A stretch of 55,111 nt of DNA from Bacteroidales bacterium (GCA_016926375.1 JAFGOR010000150.1:1-55111), one strand, 5' to 3'; positions 44,191 through 53,444 are shown, counted from the stretch's first letter. The notes: generated by a model not told the origin, from the sequence alone. A program made the numbers and translations.

Positions 44191-46183
44191 TGCCGCTATA
44201 GTCTGTACGTAACACTTTAAACTCCGTCCGCCTGTTGAGGAAATGTGCCATTTCCTGCCGGTCTTCATCACTCAGGCCATTGATGAAATTCTCGGAAAGA
44301 ACCGTACCCAATGGGAGGAAAGAATAGGCCGCGTTGTCCTGTTTGTCTACCGTTTTGGGCTGTGATTCACCATATCCCTTGGGAACCAGACGATCCCGCG
44401 ATATGCCTTTTTCAATCAGGTAATTTACAACCGACTGGGCTCTGCGGCGTGACAGGTCCACATTGTAAGCATCAGATGCCCGGGAATCGGTATGTGAGCC
44501 CAGCTCAATGACAATATTCGGGTTATCGTTCAGGGTTTCTACGAGTTTATCCAGGGAAACCATTGATTCAGGCCTCAGGTCGGCCTTATCGAGATCGAAA
44601 AAGATGTTCTCCACCTCGATGGGGGTTTCGATGGAAGCCAGGAAAATCTCTGTTTTGAATTCTGTGCTTTGTGAAATCCCTTTGGTGGATTCCCGTTCCT
44701 TACCCTTTAAAAAGCCGGGTTTTTCGGCAATAAATACATAATCCGTACCGGGTTTCAGGGTAAACCTAAAAATACCGTCCCGTCCCGTTTTAGTGTCAAG
44801 GGTTATACCGTCGCTGCCAATGGATTTGATGATGGCTTCGGGGATGATCTCTTCGGTCTTTTCATTTTTCACAACGCCAACAATGCTGAATTTGAGAGGG
44901 GGCAACAGGAAGGAGTAAATATCATCGCCGGTCTTGCCCTTCCGGGAGGATGAAAAATAGCCGCTTTCACGCTCTTTTTCAAAAATGATCCCGAAGTCAT
45001 CAGCCGCGGAATTGATCGGATATTTCATGTTGTCAACCTGCCATTGTCCGCTTTCACTTTTCACTGCTTTATAGATGTCAAGTCCGCCCATGCCGATATG
45101 TCCGTTGGATGAAAAATACAAGGTTCCGTCGGCATGCACATAGGGGAATAATTCATCTCCCGGCGAATTGACGGGACTCCCCAGGTTGACCGGGCTGCCC
45201 CATTTAGCATTTGCACTGGCGCGGGTTGCCATCCAGATGTCTTTGCTGTTTATACCTTCGGAAGATTTTATACTCCCCGGCATGTCAGAAACAAAATAGA
45301 GGGTCAGTTCGTCGGGTGAAAGAGCCGGGTGGGCGATTACCGTACTGTCATCGGCCAGACCCAGTGACTGAACATCTACCCATTTATCACCGTCACGGGT
45401 GGCGCTGAAAATCTCACACCCCAGGGCTTTACGCTTGCTTACGTTGCACCGTGTAAAGTACATGGTATTATAATCCGGGGAAAATACAGGTGTGCCTTCC
45501 TCCGCTTCGGTGTTAACCGTTTCAGGCAGGGGCAGGGGGGTACTCCATTTTCCTTTTTTGTCCATGGAAGAAAAGAAAACATCTGCGAACTGCTGACCGG
45601 TGCCGCCATGTTCGGCGTTTCCTGTTGTTTCATCCCTTGAAGAGGTGAAATACAATTCCTGGTAGTCAGATCGGGAATAAAAGGGACTGTAATCGTTGTT
45701 CTTTGAATTGATGAACTTCATTTCTTCTACCTGGTAACCTGTGGGCTGGTCAATCCATTGCAGGGCGAAATCACAGGAAAGAATGCCATCGGAACCGCGG
45801 GGATCATCAGGAACCAGTTCTTTATACCGTTGGTACTGGGCTTTGGCTTCTTCATAATTCTGGTTCTTTCGGAGCGCATCGGCATAATACAATACAGAAA
45901 GCGGATTTTCATAATCTTTGGCAATCACCTTGCCATACCAAAGAGCGGCCTGGGGAGCGTTATCCATTTTGCGGTAACATTCGGCGATGTAAAAAGCCAT
46001 GTGCAACTTTTCCTTTTTGTCAGTAGTCCTCTGATAGGCTTCCTTAAACTGATCAACAGCGATATAATACTCTCCTGCATCGAAAGTAGTATAAGCTTTT
46101 GATGCTCTTTTATTTTGGGCGTCCACCGGCAGGAGCAGAAAGACGGGCAGGAAAGCGAACAGGAGATATTTCACTTGTTTCAT
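44186..46183 (-). CDS. PorE-like OmpA-family protein (TPR, PD40, carboxypeptidase-regulatory, OmpA)
   Basis: A 665-residue exported protein with signal peptide (1-22). Domains in order: TPR repeats (about 25-130; AYTTFDAGEYYIAVDQFKEAY, AFYIAECYRKMDNAPQAALWYGKV), a PD40 propeller (about 150-410; FTSSRDE, TPVFSPDYNTMYFTRC, LFPYVHADGTLYFSSNGHIGMGGLDIY), a CarboxypepD_reg-like domain (about 425-510) and a C-terminal OmpA-like peptidoglycan-binding domain (about 545-650; VIELGSHTDSRASDAYNVDLSRRRAQSVV in one block). This order is that of PorE, the T9SS component thought to anchor the trans-envelope complex to peptidoglycan. Bacteroidota have several such proteins, so PorE identity is probable only. 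The strict OmpA Asp and Arg contacts are kept. Confidence 0.83.
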   Translation of the reverse strand: MKQVKYLLFAFLPVFLLLPVDAQNKRASKAYTTFDAGEYYIAVDQFKEAYQRTTDKKEKLHMAFYIAECYRKMDNAPQAALWYGKVIAKDYENPLSVLYYADALRKNQNYEEAKAQYQRYKELVPDDPRGSDGILSCDFALQWIDQPTGYQVEEMKFINSKNNDYSPFYSRSDYQELYFTSSRDETTGNAEHGGTGQQFADVFFSSMDKKGKWSTPLPLPETVNTEAEEGTPVFSPDYNTMYFTRCNVSKRKALGCEIFSATRDGDKWVDVQSLGLADDSTVIAHPALSPDELTLYFVSDMPGSIKSSEGINSKDIWMATRASANAKWGSPVNLGSPVNSPGDELFPYVHADGTLYFSSNGHIGMGGLDIYKAVKSESGQWQVDNMKYPINSAADDFGIIFEKERESGYFSSSRKGKTGDDIYSFLLPPLKFSIVGVVKNEKTEEIIPEAIIKSIGSDGITLDTKTGRDGIFRFTLKPGTDYVFIAEKPGFLKGKERESTKGISQSTEFKTEIFLASIETPIEVENIFFDLDKADLRPESMVSLDKLVETLNDNPNIVIELGSHTDSRASDAYNVDLSRRRAQSVVNYLIEKGISRDRLVPKGYGESQPKTVDKQDNAAYSFLPLGTVLSENFINGLSDEDRQEMAHFLNRRTEFKVLRTDYSGK

Positions 46184-46235
46184 ATTCTTTCAGTGTTTTT
46201 ACAGTGATAAACGGATGATCATCAGACTTCGTATA

Positions 46236-46261
46236 CAAAAATAGTATAATGAACAAATATA
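46236..46261 (-). promoter_or_regulatory. Two candidate -7 boxes for the PorE-like gene
   Basis: On the minus strand TATTTTTG (46236-46243) and TATATTTG (46254-46261) both match TAnnTTTG, 18 bases apart. Either could drive the gene at 46183. Confidence 0.42.
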
Positions 46262-46309
46262 GTAAAAAGAAGATATACACAGGATGGAAAGCTTTTGTCG
46301 GCGGGGAAC

Positions 46310-46371
46310 AAAAAAGCCCCCGCCCCGCCGGGGCGGGAAGAGGGCTACCCCGCCCCGGCGAAGCGGGGCGG
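46310..46371 (-). terminator. GC-rich double hairpin terminator of glnN
   Basis: Reading the minus strand, a first palindrome (plus-strand CCCCGCCCCGGCGAAGCGGGGCGG, 46348-46371) is followed by a second GC-rich stem (46316-46346, AGCCC/GGGCT with an inner CCCCGCCGGGG) and then T6 (plus-strand A6, 46310-46315). This is a strong intrinsic terminator. Its extreme GC content stands out against the local sequence. Confidence 0.75.
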
Positions 46372-46392
46372 AATTAACCTAACAGGAGTATC

Positions 46393-48582
46393 TTAGCGGA
46401 TGAACAGCAGTTCCCGGTATTTGGGCAATGGCCAGTATTCGTCATCCACGATCAGCTCCAGCTTGTCAACATGATACCGGATATCGTCGAGGTAACAGAA
46501 TATTTTTGTCGCATAAGCCATCGCTTTTTCCCTTTCATCTTCAATCTTATTGGCTACTTTCCGGGCTTCGATCATATCATTGGTTTTGGCCTTGATATAA
46601 CTGATATGCTGTGAAATTGTGCGGATCAGTTCAAGCCGGGCGCTGGCCAGTTCCTTGTACTCCTTATCATTGAACAGTTCCTTCAGGCCTTTCACATTCT
46701 CAACGAGTTCCGACTGATACCGGATGGCCACAGGAACAATATGATTCATAACCAGGTCGCCCATCACACGGGCTTCGATCTGGACCCGTTTGGTATAGTT
46801 GTCCCAGCGTATGTGAGCCCGGGCTTCGTTTTCACGTTCACTCATCACATCCAGTGAAGCAAAGAGTTTCTTGGAATTCGGTGTAAGGTAAGCATCCAGC
46901 GCTTCAACGGGATTGGTAATGTTGGTCAATCCCCTTTTTTGCGCTTCTTTTTTCCAGGCATCCCCATAATTGTTGCCTTCAAACCGGATAGGCTTTGAAT
47001 CAGTGATATACTGTCGCAAAACCTGGAATATGGCTTCATCTTTTTTTACATCCCTCTCAATCAGCTTGTCGACATCTTTCTTGAATTCACTAAGCTGCTC
47101 GGCGACGGCTGCATTTAGGGCAATCATGGGAACTGCCGGATTTGCCGAGGAACCAACAGCGCGAAATTCAAATTTATTGCCGGTAAAGGCGAATGGCGAT
47201 GTACGATTACGGTCGGTGTTGTCAAGCAGGATCGAAGGAACCTTGATTACGCTCAGCTTTAACTCGATTTTTTCATCCGGCGTCATCTTTTCATTGGATA
47301 CTTTTTTCTCAATTTTATTGAGCATATCGGTAAGCTGCTTACCAATAAATGCGGAAATAATGGCTGGAGGAGCTTCGTTTGCGCCCAGACGGTGAGCATT
47401 ACCGGGTGAAGCAACACTGGCTCTCAGCAGGTCCGCATGCTTGTGAACCGCTTTCAGGGTATTCACCAGGAAAGTAAGGAACTGCAGGTTGGTCTTTGGA
47501 TTCTTGCCGGGAGAGAATAGGTTGACACCGGTATTGGTGGCCAATGCCCAGTTGCAATGCTTTCCCGATCCGTTGACATGGTTAAAGGGCTTTTCGTGAG
47601 TCAGGACCGAAAACTTGTGGTGACGGGCAATACGCCGCATCATGTCCATCAGCAGAACATTGTGGTCAACCGCCAGATTGCACTCCTCGAAAATGGGGGC
47701 GCATTCAAACTGGTTGGGCGCGACCTCATCATGCCTTGTTTTTATGGGTATGCCCAGTTTATAGGCTTCCGTTTCAAATTCTTCAATAAAGGCAGTAACC
47801 CGTTCGGGAATGGATCCGAAATAATGATCTTCAAGCTGCTGATCCTTGGCAGAGGCATGTCCCATCAGGGAGCGTCCCGTAAGCACAATGTCGGGGCGGG
47901 CATTGTACAACGCCTCATCAATGAGAAAATATTCCTGCTCAACGCCTAAGGTGGCAATTACTTTAGTGACATCCTTGTCGAAATACTGGCAGACATCCAC
48001 TGCAGCTTTATCAACAGCATGCAGGGCTTTTAAAAGCGGGGTTTTGTTGTCAAGTGCCTCCCCCGTATAGGAAACAAATATTGTAGGTATGCTCAGAGTT
48101 CTTCCGATAATAAAAGCGGGAGAAGAAGGATCCCAGGCTGTGTAACCGCGGGCTTCGAAGGTGTTCCGTATGCCGCCGCTTGGAAAGCTTGAAGCATCGG
48201 GTTCCTGTTGTGCCAGGAGTTTACCCGAGAAGGCTTCAATCATATCCCCGTTATCTCCATAATCAAGAAAAGCATCATGTTTTTCTGCAGTGCCTTCTGT
48301 CAGGGGCTGAAACCAATGCGTATAATGCGTGGCTCCCATTTCAACCGCCCAGGCTTTCATGCCTGATGCGATCTGATCAGCAATTTTACGGTCGATTCTG
48401 GTTCCCTTCTCAATGGCTTCCTGTATGTGTTCGTATGCTTCACGTGACAGGTACTTCTTCATCTTCTTTTTATCAAAAACATTGCTTCCAAAATACTCAG
48501 AAACAGGTGATTTGGGAGAAGAATAGGGATTAGCTTCCCTGTTGTAGGCGCTTGAGAGCGCTGTAAAACGAATTGCTGCCAT
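46393..48582 (-). CDS. glnN: Glutamine synthetase type III
   Basis: ATP-dependent glutamate + ammonia to glutamine. The track start (48648) adds a hydrophobic 22-residue stretch; the ATG at 48582 (MAAIRFTALSSAYNRE) gives 729 residues, the usual GSIII length, and has a consensus promoter right upstream. GSIII landmarks: PVSEYFGSNVFDKKKMKKYL, the signature THYTHWFQPLTEGTAEKHDAF, GVEQEYFLID, FECAPIFEECNLAVDHN, NGSGKHCNWAL, RLGANEAPPAIISAFIG, DRNRTSPFAFTGNKFEFRAVGSS. This large dodecameric form is typical of Bacteroidota. It is a single gene with its own promoter and terminator; nitrogen control is likely but no operator is evident. Confidence 0.95.
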   Translation of the reverse strand: MAAIRFTALSSAYNREANPYSSPKSPVSEYFGSNVFDKKKMKKYLSREAYEHIQEAIEKGTRIDRKIADQIASGMKAWAVEMGATHYTHWFQPLTEGTAEKHDAFLDYGDNGDMIEAFSGKLLAQQEPDASSFPSGGIRNTFEARGYTAWDPSSPAFIIGRTLSIPTIFVSYTGEALDNKTPLLKALHAVDKAAVDVCQYFDKDVTKVIATLGVEQEYFLIDEALYNARPDIVLTGRSLMGHASAKDQQLEDHYFGSIPERVTAFIEEFETEAYKLGIPIKTRHDEVAPNQFECAPIFEECNLAVDHNVLLMDMMRRIARHHKFSVLTHEKPFNHVNGSGKHCNWALATNTGVNLFSPGKNPKTNLQFLTFLVNTLKAVHKHADLLRASVASPGNAHRLGANEAPPAIISAFIGKQLTDMLNKIEKKVSNEKMTPDEKIELKLSVIKVPSILLDNTDRNRTSPFAFTGNKFEFRAVGSSANPAVPMIALNAAVAEQLSEFKKDVDKLIERDVKKDEAIFQVLRQYITDSKPIRFEGNNYGDAWKKEAQKRGLTNITNPVEALDAYLTPNSKKLFASLDVMSERENEARAHIRWDNYTKRVQIEARVMGDLVMNHIVPVAIRYQSELVENVKGLKELFNDKEYKELASARLELIRTISQHISYIKAKTNDMIEARKVANKIEDEREKAMAYATKIFCYLDDIRYHVDKLELIVDDEYWPLPKYRELLFIR

Positions 48583-48606
48583 ATTGTTTTTATTAATTAT
48601 TTGCGA

Positions 48607-48638
48607 CAAATGTAGTAAAAAATAAAATATACCCCAAA
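48607..48638 (-). promoter_or_regulatory. Consensus Bacteroidota promoter of glnN
   Basis: On the minus strand TTTG (48635-48638), 20 bases, then TACATTTG (48607-48614): a full match to TTTG-N19/20-TAnnTTTG. It would give a leader of about 20 bases before the ATG at 48582 and is the clearest promoter in the window. The 265-base gap up to 48847 is otherwise AT-rich with nothing further recognised. Confidence 0.7.
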
Positions 48639-48847
48639 AAAAATGCATATAAAATTAAAAATAAATGAAAAAATAATGAAAATTAAATAAAATATAGGGG
48701 TATGTTAAGAAAAATAGATAAAAACAGAAATTAATATGTTTTGCATTTTACAGGTTCTTCAGGGCAGGTTTTAAAATTTCACAGTAATCCTTGAAGAATC
48801 TGATTAATTGTCTAATTTCATATCCGGAAAACCTAAAATTCACCGGT

Positions 48848-49579
48848 ATGAAAGCAATAAGTCTTATTATCGTATGGGTAACCTTGTCATTGCAGTTGTC
48901 ATTGCAGGGTTGCACTCCCGTTTCTTCTCCTGAGATCCTGGTTTTTGCCAAAACACAGGGATTTTATCACACAAGTATTCCCAAAGGCATGGCAACCATC
49001 ATGCAAATTTGCGGGGAGAATGGCATCGCGGTCGATACCTCCCGCAATGCAGAAGTCTTCACTTTTGAAAAACTGAAACGGTATAAAGTCGTCGTCTTTT
49101 TGAACACGAGCGGCGATATCCTCAATGAAGCACAACAGGCTGCCTTTGAAAAGTACATTCAATCAGGCGGAGGATTTGTAGGCATTCATGCCGCTACGGA
49201 CACTGAATATGACTGGCCCTGGTACAACAGGCTTGTAGGGGCCTATTTCCTTTCCCATCCCGCCCAGCAGCAAGCCACGATCAGGGTTACCGACAGGTTG
49301 CATCCTTCCGTCGGTTTCCTGCCGGAACAATGGACACGGACTGACGAGTGGTACAATTTTAAAAACATAAGCCCCGACATTCAGGTCTTGGCCTACCTCG
49401 ATGAAACAACTTACCAGGGTGGAGAAAACGGTGAAAGGCATCCCTTCATCTGGTGCCACGAGTTTGACGGAGGACGGGCCTTGTACACAGGTGTGGGTCA
49501 TCGGGATGACAATTATGATGAGCCGTTGCTGCAAAAGCACCTGCTGGAAGCCATCCGGTGGACCGGGAAACTTAAGTAG
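48848..49579 (+). CDS. ThuA-like domain lipoprotein
   Basis: The track begins at a TTG (48791); the ATG at 48848 yields MKAISLIIVWVTLSLQLSLQGC, a lipoprotein signal with Cys22, and 243 residues. The mature part is a ThuA (trehalose utilisation) class I glutamine amidotransferase-like fold: ILVFAKTQGFYHTSIPKGMATI, VVVFLNTSGDILNEAQQAAFEKYIQSGGGFVGIHAATDTEYDWPWY (one block), GGENGERHPFIWCHEFDGGRALYTGVGHRDDNYDEP. The nucleophilic Cys of true amidotransferases is not at the elbow (GIHAATD), as is usual for ThuA. Periplasmic members are often fused to or near glycoside hydrolases, probably binding or modifying sugars; here it stands alone. Confidence 0.82.
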   Translation: MKAISLIIVWVTLSLQLSLQGCTPVSSPEILVFAKTQGFYHTSIPKGMATIMQICGENGIAVDTSRNAEVFTFEKLKRYKVVVFLNTSGDILNEAQQAAFEKYIQSGGGFVGIHAATDTEYDWPWYNRLVGAYFLSHPAQQQATIRVTDRLHPSVGFLPEQWTRTDEWYNFKNISPDIQVLAYLDETTYQGGENGERHPFIWCHEFDGGRALYTGVGHRDDNYDEPLLQKHLLEAIRWTGKLK

Positions 49580-49593
49580 ATGGATTTCTTCAG

Positions 49594-50181
49594 TTAAAGG
49601 GCGTCAGAGTCCCTGGTGATCTCAAGGTTTTTGGCTGCCGTTTCCAGCAGACTGAACCAAGCAGAGCCGTAATATTGGGACAGTGCGTTTTTGCAAAAAA
49701 GGTAAACCGGCATTTGTTGTTCTTCTCCCAACCGGATTGCAGGCTGGCAGATTTCCCAACGGTCATAGTTTACAGCATCATACTGCCTGTATTTCTTGAT
49801 CCTTATGGGGTAAAGGTAACAGGAAACCGGTTTCCGGAAATCAATCACACCTGCCATAAAGGCTTTTTCAATGGCGCAACGTGCAATTCCGTTTTCAAAC
49901 AGGGTATATGCGCATTCTTTTCCTTCAATTAGAGGGGTTACGGTGTCACTTTCAATATCAATGACCGATGTTCCCTGCTCCTCGATGCTTCTAACAGCTT
50001 CCTCACGGAGAAATGGTTTCAGGGCAGGATAGATTTCTTCCAGTTTCCTTACTTCATCCGCTTCCAGCGGGGCGCCTGAATCCCCTGTGACACAACAGGC
50101 GCCTTTGCAGGCACTCAGGTCACAGGTGAAACAGGATGTGATCACGTCAAGACTGACCAGGGTTTTGTCGATTTCCAGCAT
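49594..50181 (-). CDS. DUF3109 cysteine-rich protein
   Basis: The track start (50280) is extended; the ATG at 50181 (MLEIDKTLVSLDVITSCFTCDLSACKG, one block) fits the family and gives 195 residues. A cluster CFTCDLSACKGACC near residues 17-30 plus later Cys in GKECAY, ARCAIEKA, SCYLYPIRI, EICQPA and YLFCKNAL gives about ten cysteines, as in zinc- or Fe-S-binding YkgJ-like proteins. DUF3109 is conserved in Bacteroidota with unknown function; a metal cluster is inferred. It diverges from secDF, and converges on the ThuA gene with 14 bases between stops. Confidence 0.8.
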   Translation of the reverse strand: MLEIDKTLVSLDVITSCFTCDLSACKGACCVTGDSGAPLEADEVRKLEEIYPALKPFLREEAVRSIEEQGTSVIDIESDTVTPLIEGKECAYTLFENGIARCAIEKAFMAGVIDFRKPVSCYLYPIRIKKYRQYDAVNYDRWEICQPAIRLGEEQQMPVYLFCKNALSQYYGSAWFSLLETAAKNLEITRDSDAL

Positions 50182-50213
50182 GAATGAATATTTGGGGCGA
50201 AAATAAGGAATAA

Positions 50214-50240
50214 GTTGTAAAAGTTGTAAAGGTTGTAAAA
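50214..50240. repeat. Three tandem 9-bp repeats in the DUF3109/secDF divergent region
   Basis: GTTGTAAAA, GTTGTAAAG, GTTGTAAAA in tandem (50214-50240), directly upstream of the putative secDF promoter. Could be operator copies or a simple expanded microsatellite. Confidence 0.6.
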
Positions 50241-50244
50241 TCCG

Positions 50245-50274
50245 TTTCGTCATGCCGAAAATTTTATATATTTG
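50245..50274 (+). promoter_or_regulatory. Candidate secDF promoter
   Basis: TTTC (50245-50248), 18 bases, then TATATTTG (50267-50274). The -7 box is perfect and the -33 box one off. Leader about 40 bases. Confidence 0.52.
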
Positions 50275-50319
50275 CGCCACTGTAAAAAATCAGATTTATA
50301 AACTAATATCAATATAGCA

Positions 50320-53300
50320 ATGCGTAACAAAGGAGCCATCTGGACATTGGCTATCGCGCTCGTGCTGGTCTGCCTCTATCAGCTTTCATTCACCGTGGTT
50401 ACAAATAAGGTAAGGAAAGACTCAAAGAAATATGCACGGGATGCACAGAACGTGGTTGACCTGAAAAAGGCAGATTACTACCTTGATTCCATAGCCGGTG
50501 AGCCGGTATATAATTTCCTGTGGCTGAAAAAATATACCTACCGGGAATGCCAGGAAAGGGAAATCAACCTCGGTCTGGACCTGCAGGGTGGTATGAACGT
50601 AATCCTCGAGGTTTCCGTGGTGGATGTCATCCGGTCCATGGCCAATTATTCAAAGGATTCGACCTTTAACCGGGCCCTTGCGCTTGCCAAAAGGAACCAG
50701 GTGGGTTCCAATGAGAATTTTGTAACCCTGTTCGGACGCGCGTTTGAAGCAACCGACCCAAGTGCAAGGCTGTCCGCCATTTTTACTGCACCGGAACTTC
50801 GGGACCTCATCTCTTACAACACCTCCAACGCAGACGTGCTGAAAGTGATCCAGGATGAAGCAGATAAAGCCATTTCCAATTCCTTCAACATCATCACCAC
50901 CCGTATTGACCACTTCGGTGTTACTTCACCCACTGTGCAGCGACTGCAAAATGGTGACCGCATCCTGGTTGAATTGCCCGGTGTGGAAGAAAAGGACAGG
51001 GTAAGGAAACTTTTGCAGGGAGCAGCCCGTCTTGAATTCTGGGAAACCTACAGCAATACCGATGCTGAGATCCGCAACGGCTTACTGGCATTAAATAGCC
51101 TGGTTAAAGAAATCAATAAGGCACAAAAGCCTTCAACACCTGCTGTTCAACAATCCGCAGCTCAGAATGTCATTGACAACCAGGCTCAAAATGCACAGCA
51201 GACTGCCGATGAGGAAACTCCTGCTTTGTTGCAGCAGTTATCTCAGGATAGCACAAGGGTTTCCCAGGATACCGCGGCATCCTCCACAGATGCTTTGTTG
51301 CAGGAGAATCCGTTGTTCAGCGTGCTGGTTCCTTATGTTAATCAGAATGGCGAACTGCTCCCCGGATCGGTTTTCGGCCAGGTTCATTATAAAGATACGG
51401 CCCGCGTAAACCAGTATCTCAGACTGGCCATACAACGCAACCTTTTCCCGCGCAATTTCAAATATTTCTGGTCAGCCGAGCCTATCATGAATCAGACTAC
51501 CCAAAAACCGACTGATTATTATGAAGTGCATGCCATTAAGGTTACCAGCCGTGATGGTCTGCCTCCGCTTACAGGGGACGCGATTACCCGGGCTACAAAC
51601 CAGTATAATGAAAACAGCGGGGAGGCCTATGTATCCATGGACATGAATGCACAGGGCACTCAGATCTGGGCGCGACTTACCCGTGAAAATGTCGGGAATA
51701 TAATTGCCGTGGTAATGGACAATTATGTGTATTCCTATCCCCGCGTCAATGAGGAAATACCCACCGGCAGTTCCCAAATCACTGGCTCATTCGATGCCAA
51801 AGAAGCTGAAGACCTTGCCAATCTCCTGAAGTCCGGTACTATGCCTGCCCCCTGTAAAATCATTCAGGAAGAAGTAATCGGCCCCTCCCTGGGTAAGGAA
51901 TCCATCCGGACAGGTATGAATTCTCTTCTGATCTCCTTCGTGTTGATATTTTCTTTCATGGTCTTCTATTATACCCGAAGGGCTGGTCTGGTCGCTGACG
52001 TTGTCCTCTTCTTGAACATGTTCTTCCTGATCGGGGTACTGGCTTCACTGGGCCTTGCCCTTACGCTGCCGGGTATTGCCGGTATCGTGCTTAACATCGG
52101 TATGTCAGTTGATGCGAACGTCCTTATCAATGAACGTATCCGGGAGGAACTGATGGCCGGCAAAGGCGTTAAGATGGCCGTTGCCGACGGATACAAGAAT
52201 GCCTTATCCGCCATCATCGACGGAAACATCACAACGCTGATCACCGGGATCATTTTATACATCCAGGGTGTCGGTCCGGTGAAAGGTTTTGCCACAACCC
52301 TGGTTATCGGGATCATCACCACCTTGTTCTCCACGCTGTTTATCAGCAGGCTGATCTTTGAAATCTGGCTCGAAAAGAATCCGAATGCGCTCACATTCAG
52401 TACAAGATTATCTGCCGGTGCCTTTAAAAACATTAATCTCGATTACATCGGGAACCGGAAAAAGTTCTATGTACTGTCCGGCGTAATTATGCTTGTTGGA
52501 ATTGGCTCACTCCTAATTCGGGGCCTTGACCAAGGTGTTGACTTTACCGGAGGACGCAATTATATTGTGCAGTTTGAGAAGCCGGTCAGCACTGTCGAAA
52601 TTGCCGGGTTGCTCGAGACCGAACTTGGCATGCGCCCGACCGTAATTACCTATGGTACTGAAGACAAAGTGCGTATCACGACCAAATTCGGCGTTGATTC
52701 TGAAGATCCCGAAGTGGATAATCAGATAGAAGCGTTAATCTACAAGGGTGTCAAGCCAATTGTCGGTGAAAATGTAACCTATGACCAGTTTAAAGACGAT
52801 TATGTTCAGGGATTGCAGCGGGTAGGCCCAACCATTGCAGCTGACATCAAACGAAAATCTTTCATTGCCATTGTCCTGTCCCTGATTTTCATGTTTCTTT
52901 ATGTTGGGTTCAGGTTCCGAAACTGGAGCTTCGGACTGGGTGCCATTGCCTCGCTGGCCCACGACGCCTTTCTTGTAATAGCCGGGTTCTCATTGCTATA
53001 CGGATTAATGCCTTTCTCCCTGGAGGTGGACCAGACTTTCATTGCGGCTGTCCTCACCATTGTAGGGTATTCGGTGAATGATACCGTGGTAATCTTCGAC
53101 AGGGTGAGGGAGTACCGGGCCCTGCATCCCAAAATGGATTTTAAGACATTAATCAATAAGGCGGTCAATGATACATTCAGCCGTACGATCATCACCTCGC
53201 TGACTGTGCTGATCACCGTAGCCATTATCTTTTTCGTCACCGGTCAGAGTGTCAGGGGCTTTGCTTTTGCCCTGCTGATTGGCTTGGTGTCCGGTATTTA

Positions 53301-53388
53301 TTCCACCGTGTTTATTGCATCCGCCCTGGTTTATGATACCAGCATCAGGAGAGACAAGAAGAAACTTGCGCAACAAAGCGCTCGTTGA
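50320..53388 (+). CDS. secDF: Protein translocase subunit SecDF (fused)
   Basis: A 1022-residue inner-membrane protein that pulls secreted proteins across the membrane using the proton gradient. SecD half: first membrane helix (7-27), the periplasmic P1 domain with NLGLDLQGGMNVILEV and RIDHFGVTSPTVQRLQNGDRILVELPG (one block), a Gln/Ala/Ser-rich insertion (about 265-325, Bacteroidota-type), then GSFDAKEAEDLANLLKSGTMPAP and six helices. SecF half from about 705: DQGVDFTGGRNYIVQF, then VGPTIAADIKRKSF, GYSVNDTVVIFDRVRE (the conserved Asp/Arg region) and TITSLT-like FSRTIITSLTVLITV. SecD and SecF are one polypeptide, common in Bacteroidota. A strong terminator follows. Confidence 0.95.
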   Translation: MRNKGAIWTLAIALVLVCLYQLSFTVVTNKVRKDSKKYARDAQNVVDLKKADYYLDSIAGEPVYNFLWLKKYTYRECQEREINLGLDLQGGMNVILEVSVVDVIRSMANYSKDSTFNRALALAKRNQVGSNENFVTLFGRAFEATDPSARLSAIFTAPELRDLISYNTSNADVLKVIQDEADKAISNSFNIITTRIDHFGVTSPTVQRLQNGDRILVELPGVEEKDRVRKLLQGAARLEFWETYSNTDAEIRNGLLALNSLVKEINKAQKPSTPAVQQSAAQNVIDNQAQNAQQTADEETPALLQQLSQDSTRVSQDTAASSTDALLQENPLFSVLVPYVNQNGELLPGSVFGQVHYKDTARVNQYLRLAIQRNLFPRNFKYFWSAEPIMNQTTQKPTDYYEVHAIKVTSRDGLPPLTGDAITRATNQYNENSGEAYVSMDMNAQGTQIWARLTRENVGNIIAVVMDNYVYSYPRVNEEIPTGSSQITGSFDAKEAEDLANLLKSGTMPAPCKIIQEEVIGPSLGKESIRTGMNSLLISFVLIFSFMVFYYTRRAGLVADVVLFLNMFFLIGVLASLGLALTLPGIAGIVLNIGMSVDANVLINERIREELMAGKGVKMAVADGYKNALSAIIDGNITTLITGIILYIQGVGPVKGFATTLVIGIITTLFSTLFISRLIFEIWLEKNPNALTFSTRLSAGAFKNINLDYIGNRKKFYVLSGVIMLVGIGSLLIRGLDQGVDFTGGRNYIVQFEKPVSTVEIAGLLETELGMRPTVITYGTEDKVRITTKFGVDSEDPEVDNQIEALIYKGVKPIVGENVTYDQFKDDYVQGLQRVGPTIAADIKRKSFIAIVLSLIFMFLYVGFRFRNWSFGLGAIASLAHDAFLVIAGFSLLYGLMPFSLEVDQTFIAAVLTIVGYSVNDTVVIFDRVREYRALHPKMDFKTLINKAVNDTFSRTIITSLTVLITVAIIFFVTGQSVRGFAFALLIGLVSGIYSTVFIASALVYDTSIRRDKKKLAQQSAR

Positions 53389-53393
53389 TTCTT

Positions 53394-53424
53394 AAAACCC
53401 GGATCCCTGATCCGGGTTTTTTTT
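53394..53424 (+). terminator. Intrinsic terminator of secDF
   Basis: AAAACCCGGATC (53394-53405), loop CCT, GATCCGGGTTTT (53409-53420), continuing T4: a 12-bp perfect stem with T8. The -33 region of the next promoter overlaps its T tract. Confidence 0.9.
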
Positions 53425-53436
53425 AGCATCTTTTAC

Positions 53437-53444
53437 TATATTTG
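53437..53444 (+). promoter_or_regulatory. Candidate -7 box for tatA-like/lolD
   Basis: TATATTTG, perfect match, 19 bases before the ATG at 53463, so the leader would be about 12 bases. The upstream element is masked by the terminator T run. Confidence 0.45.
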
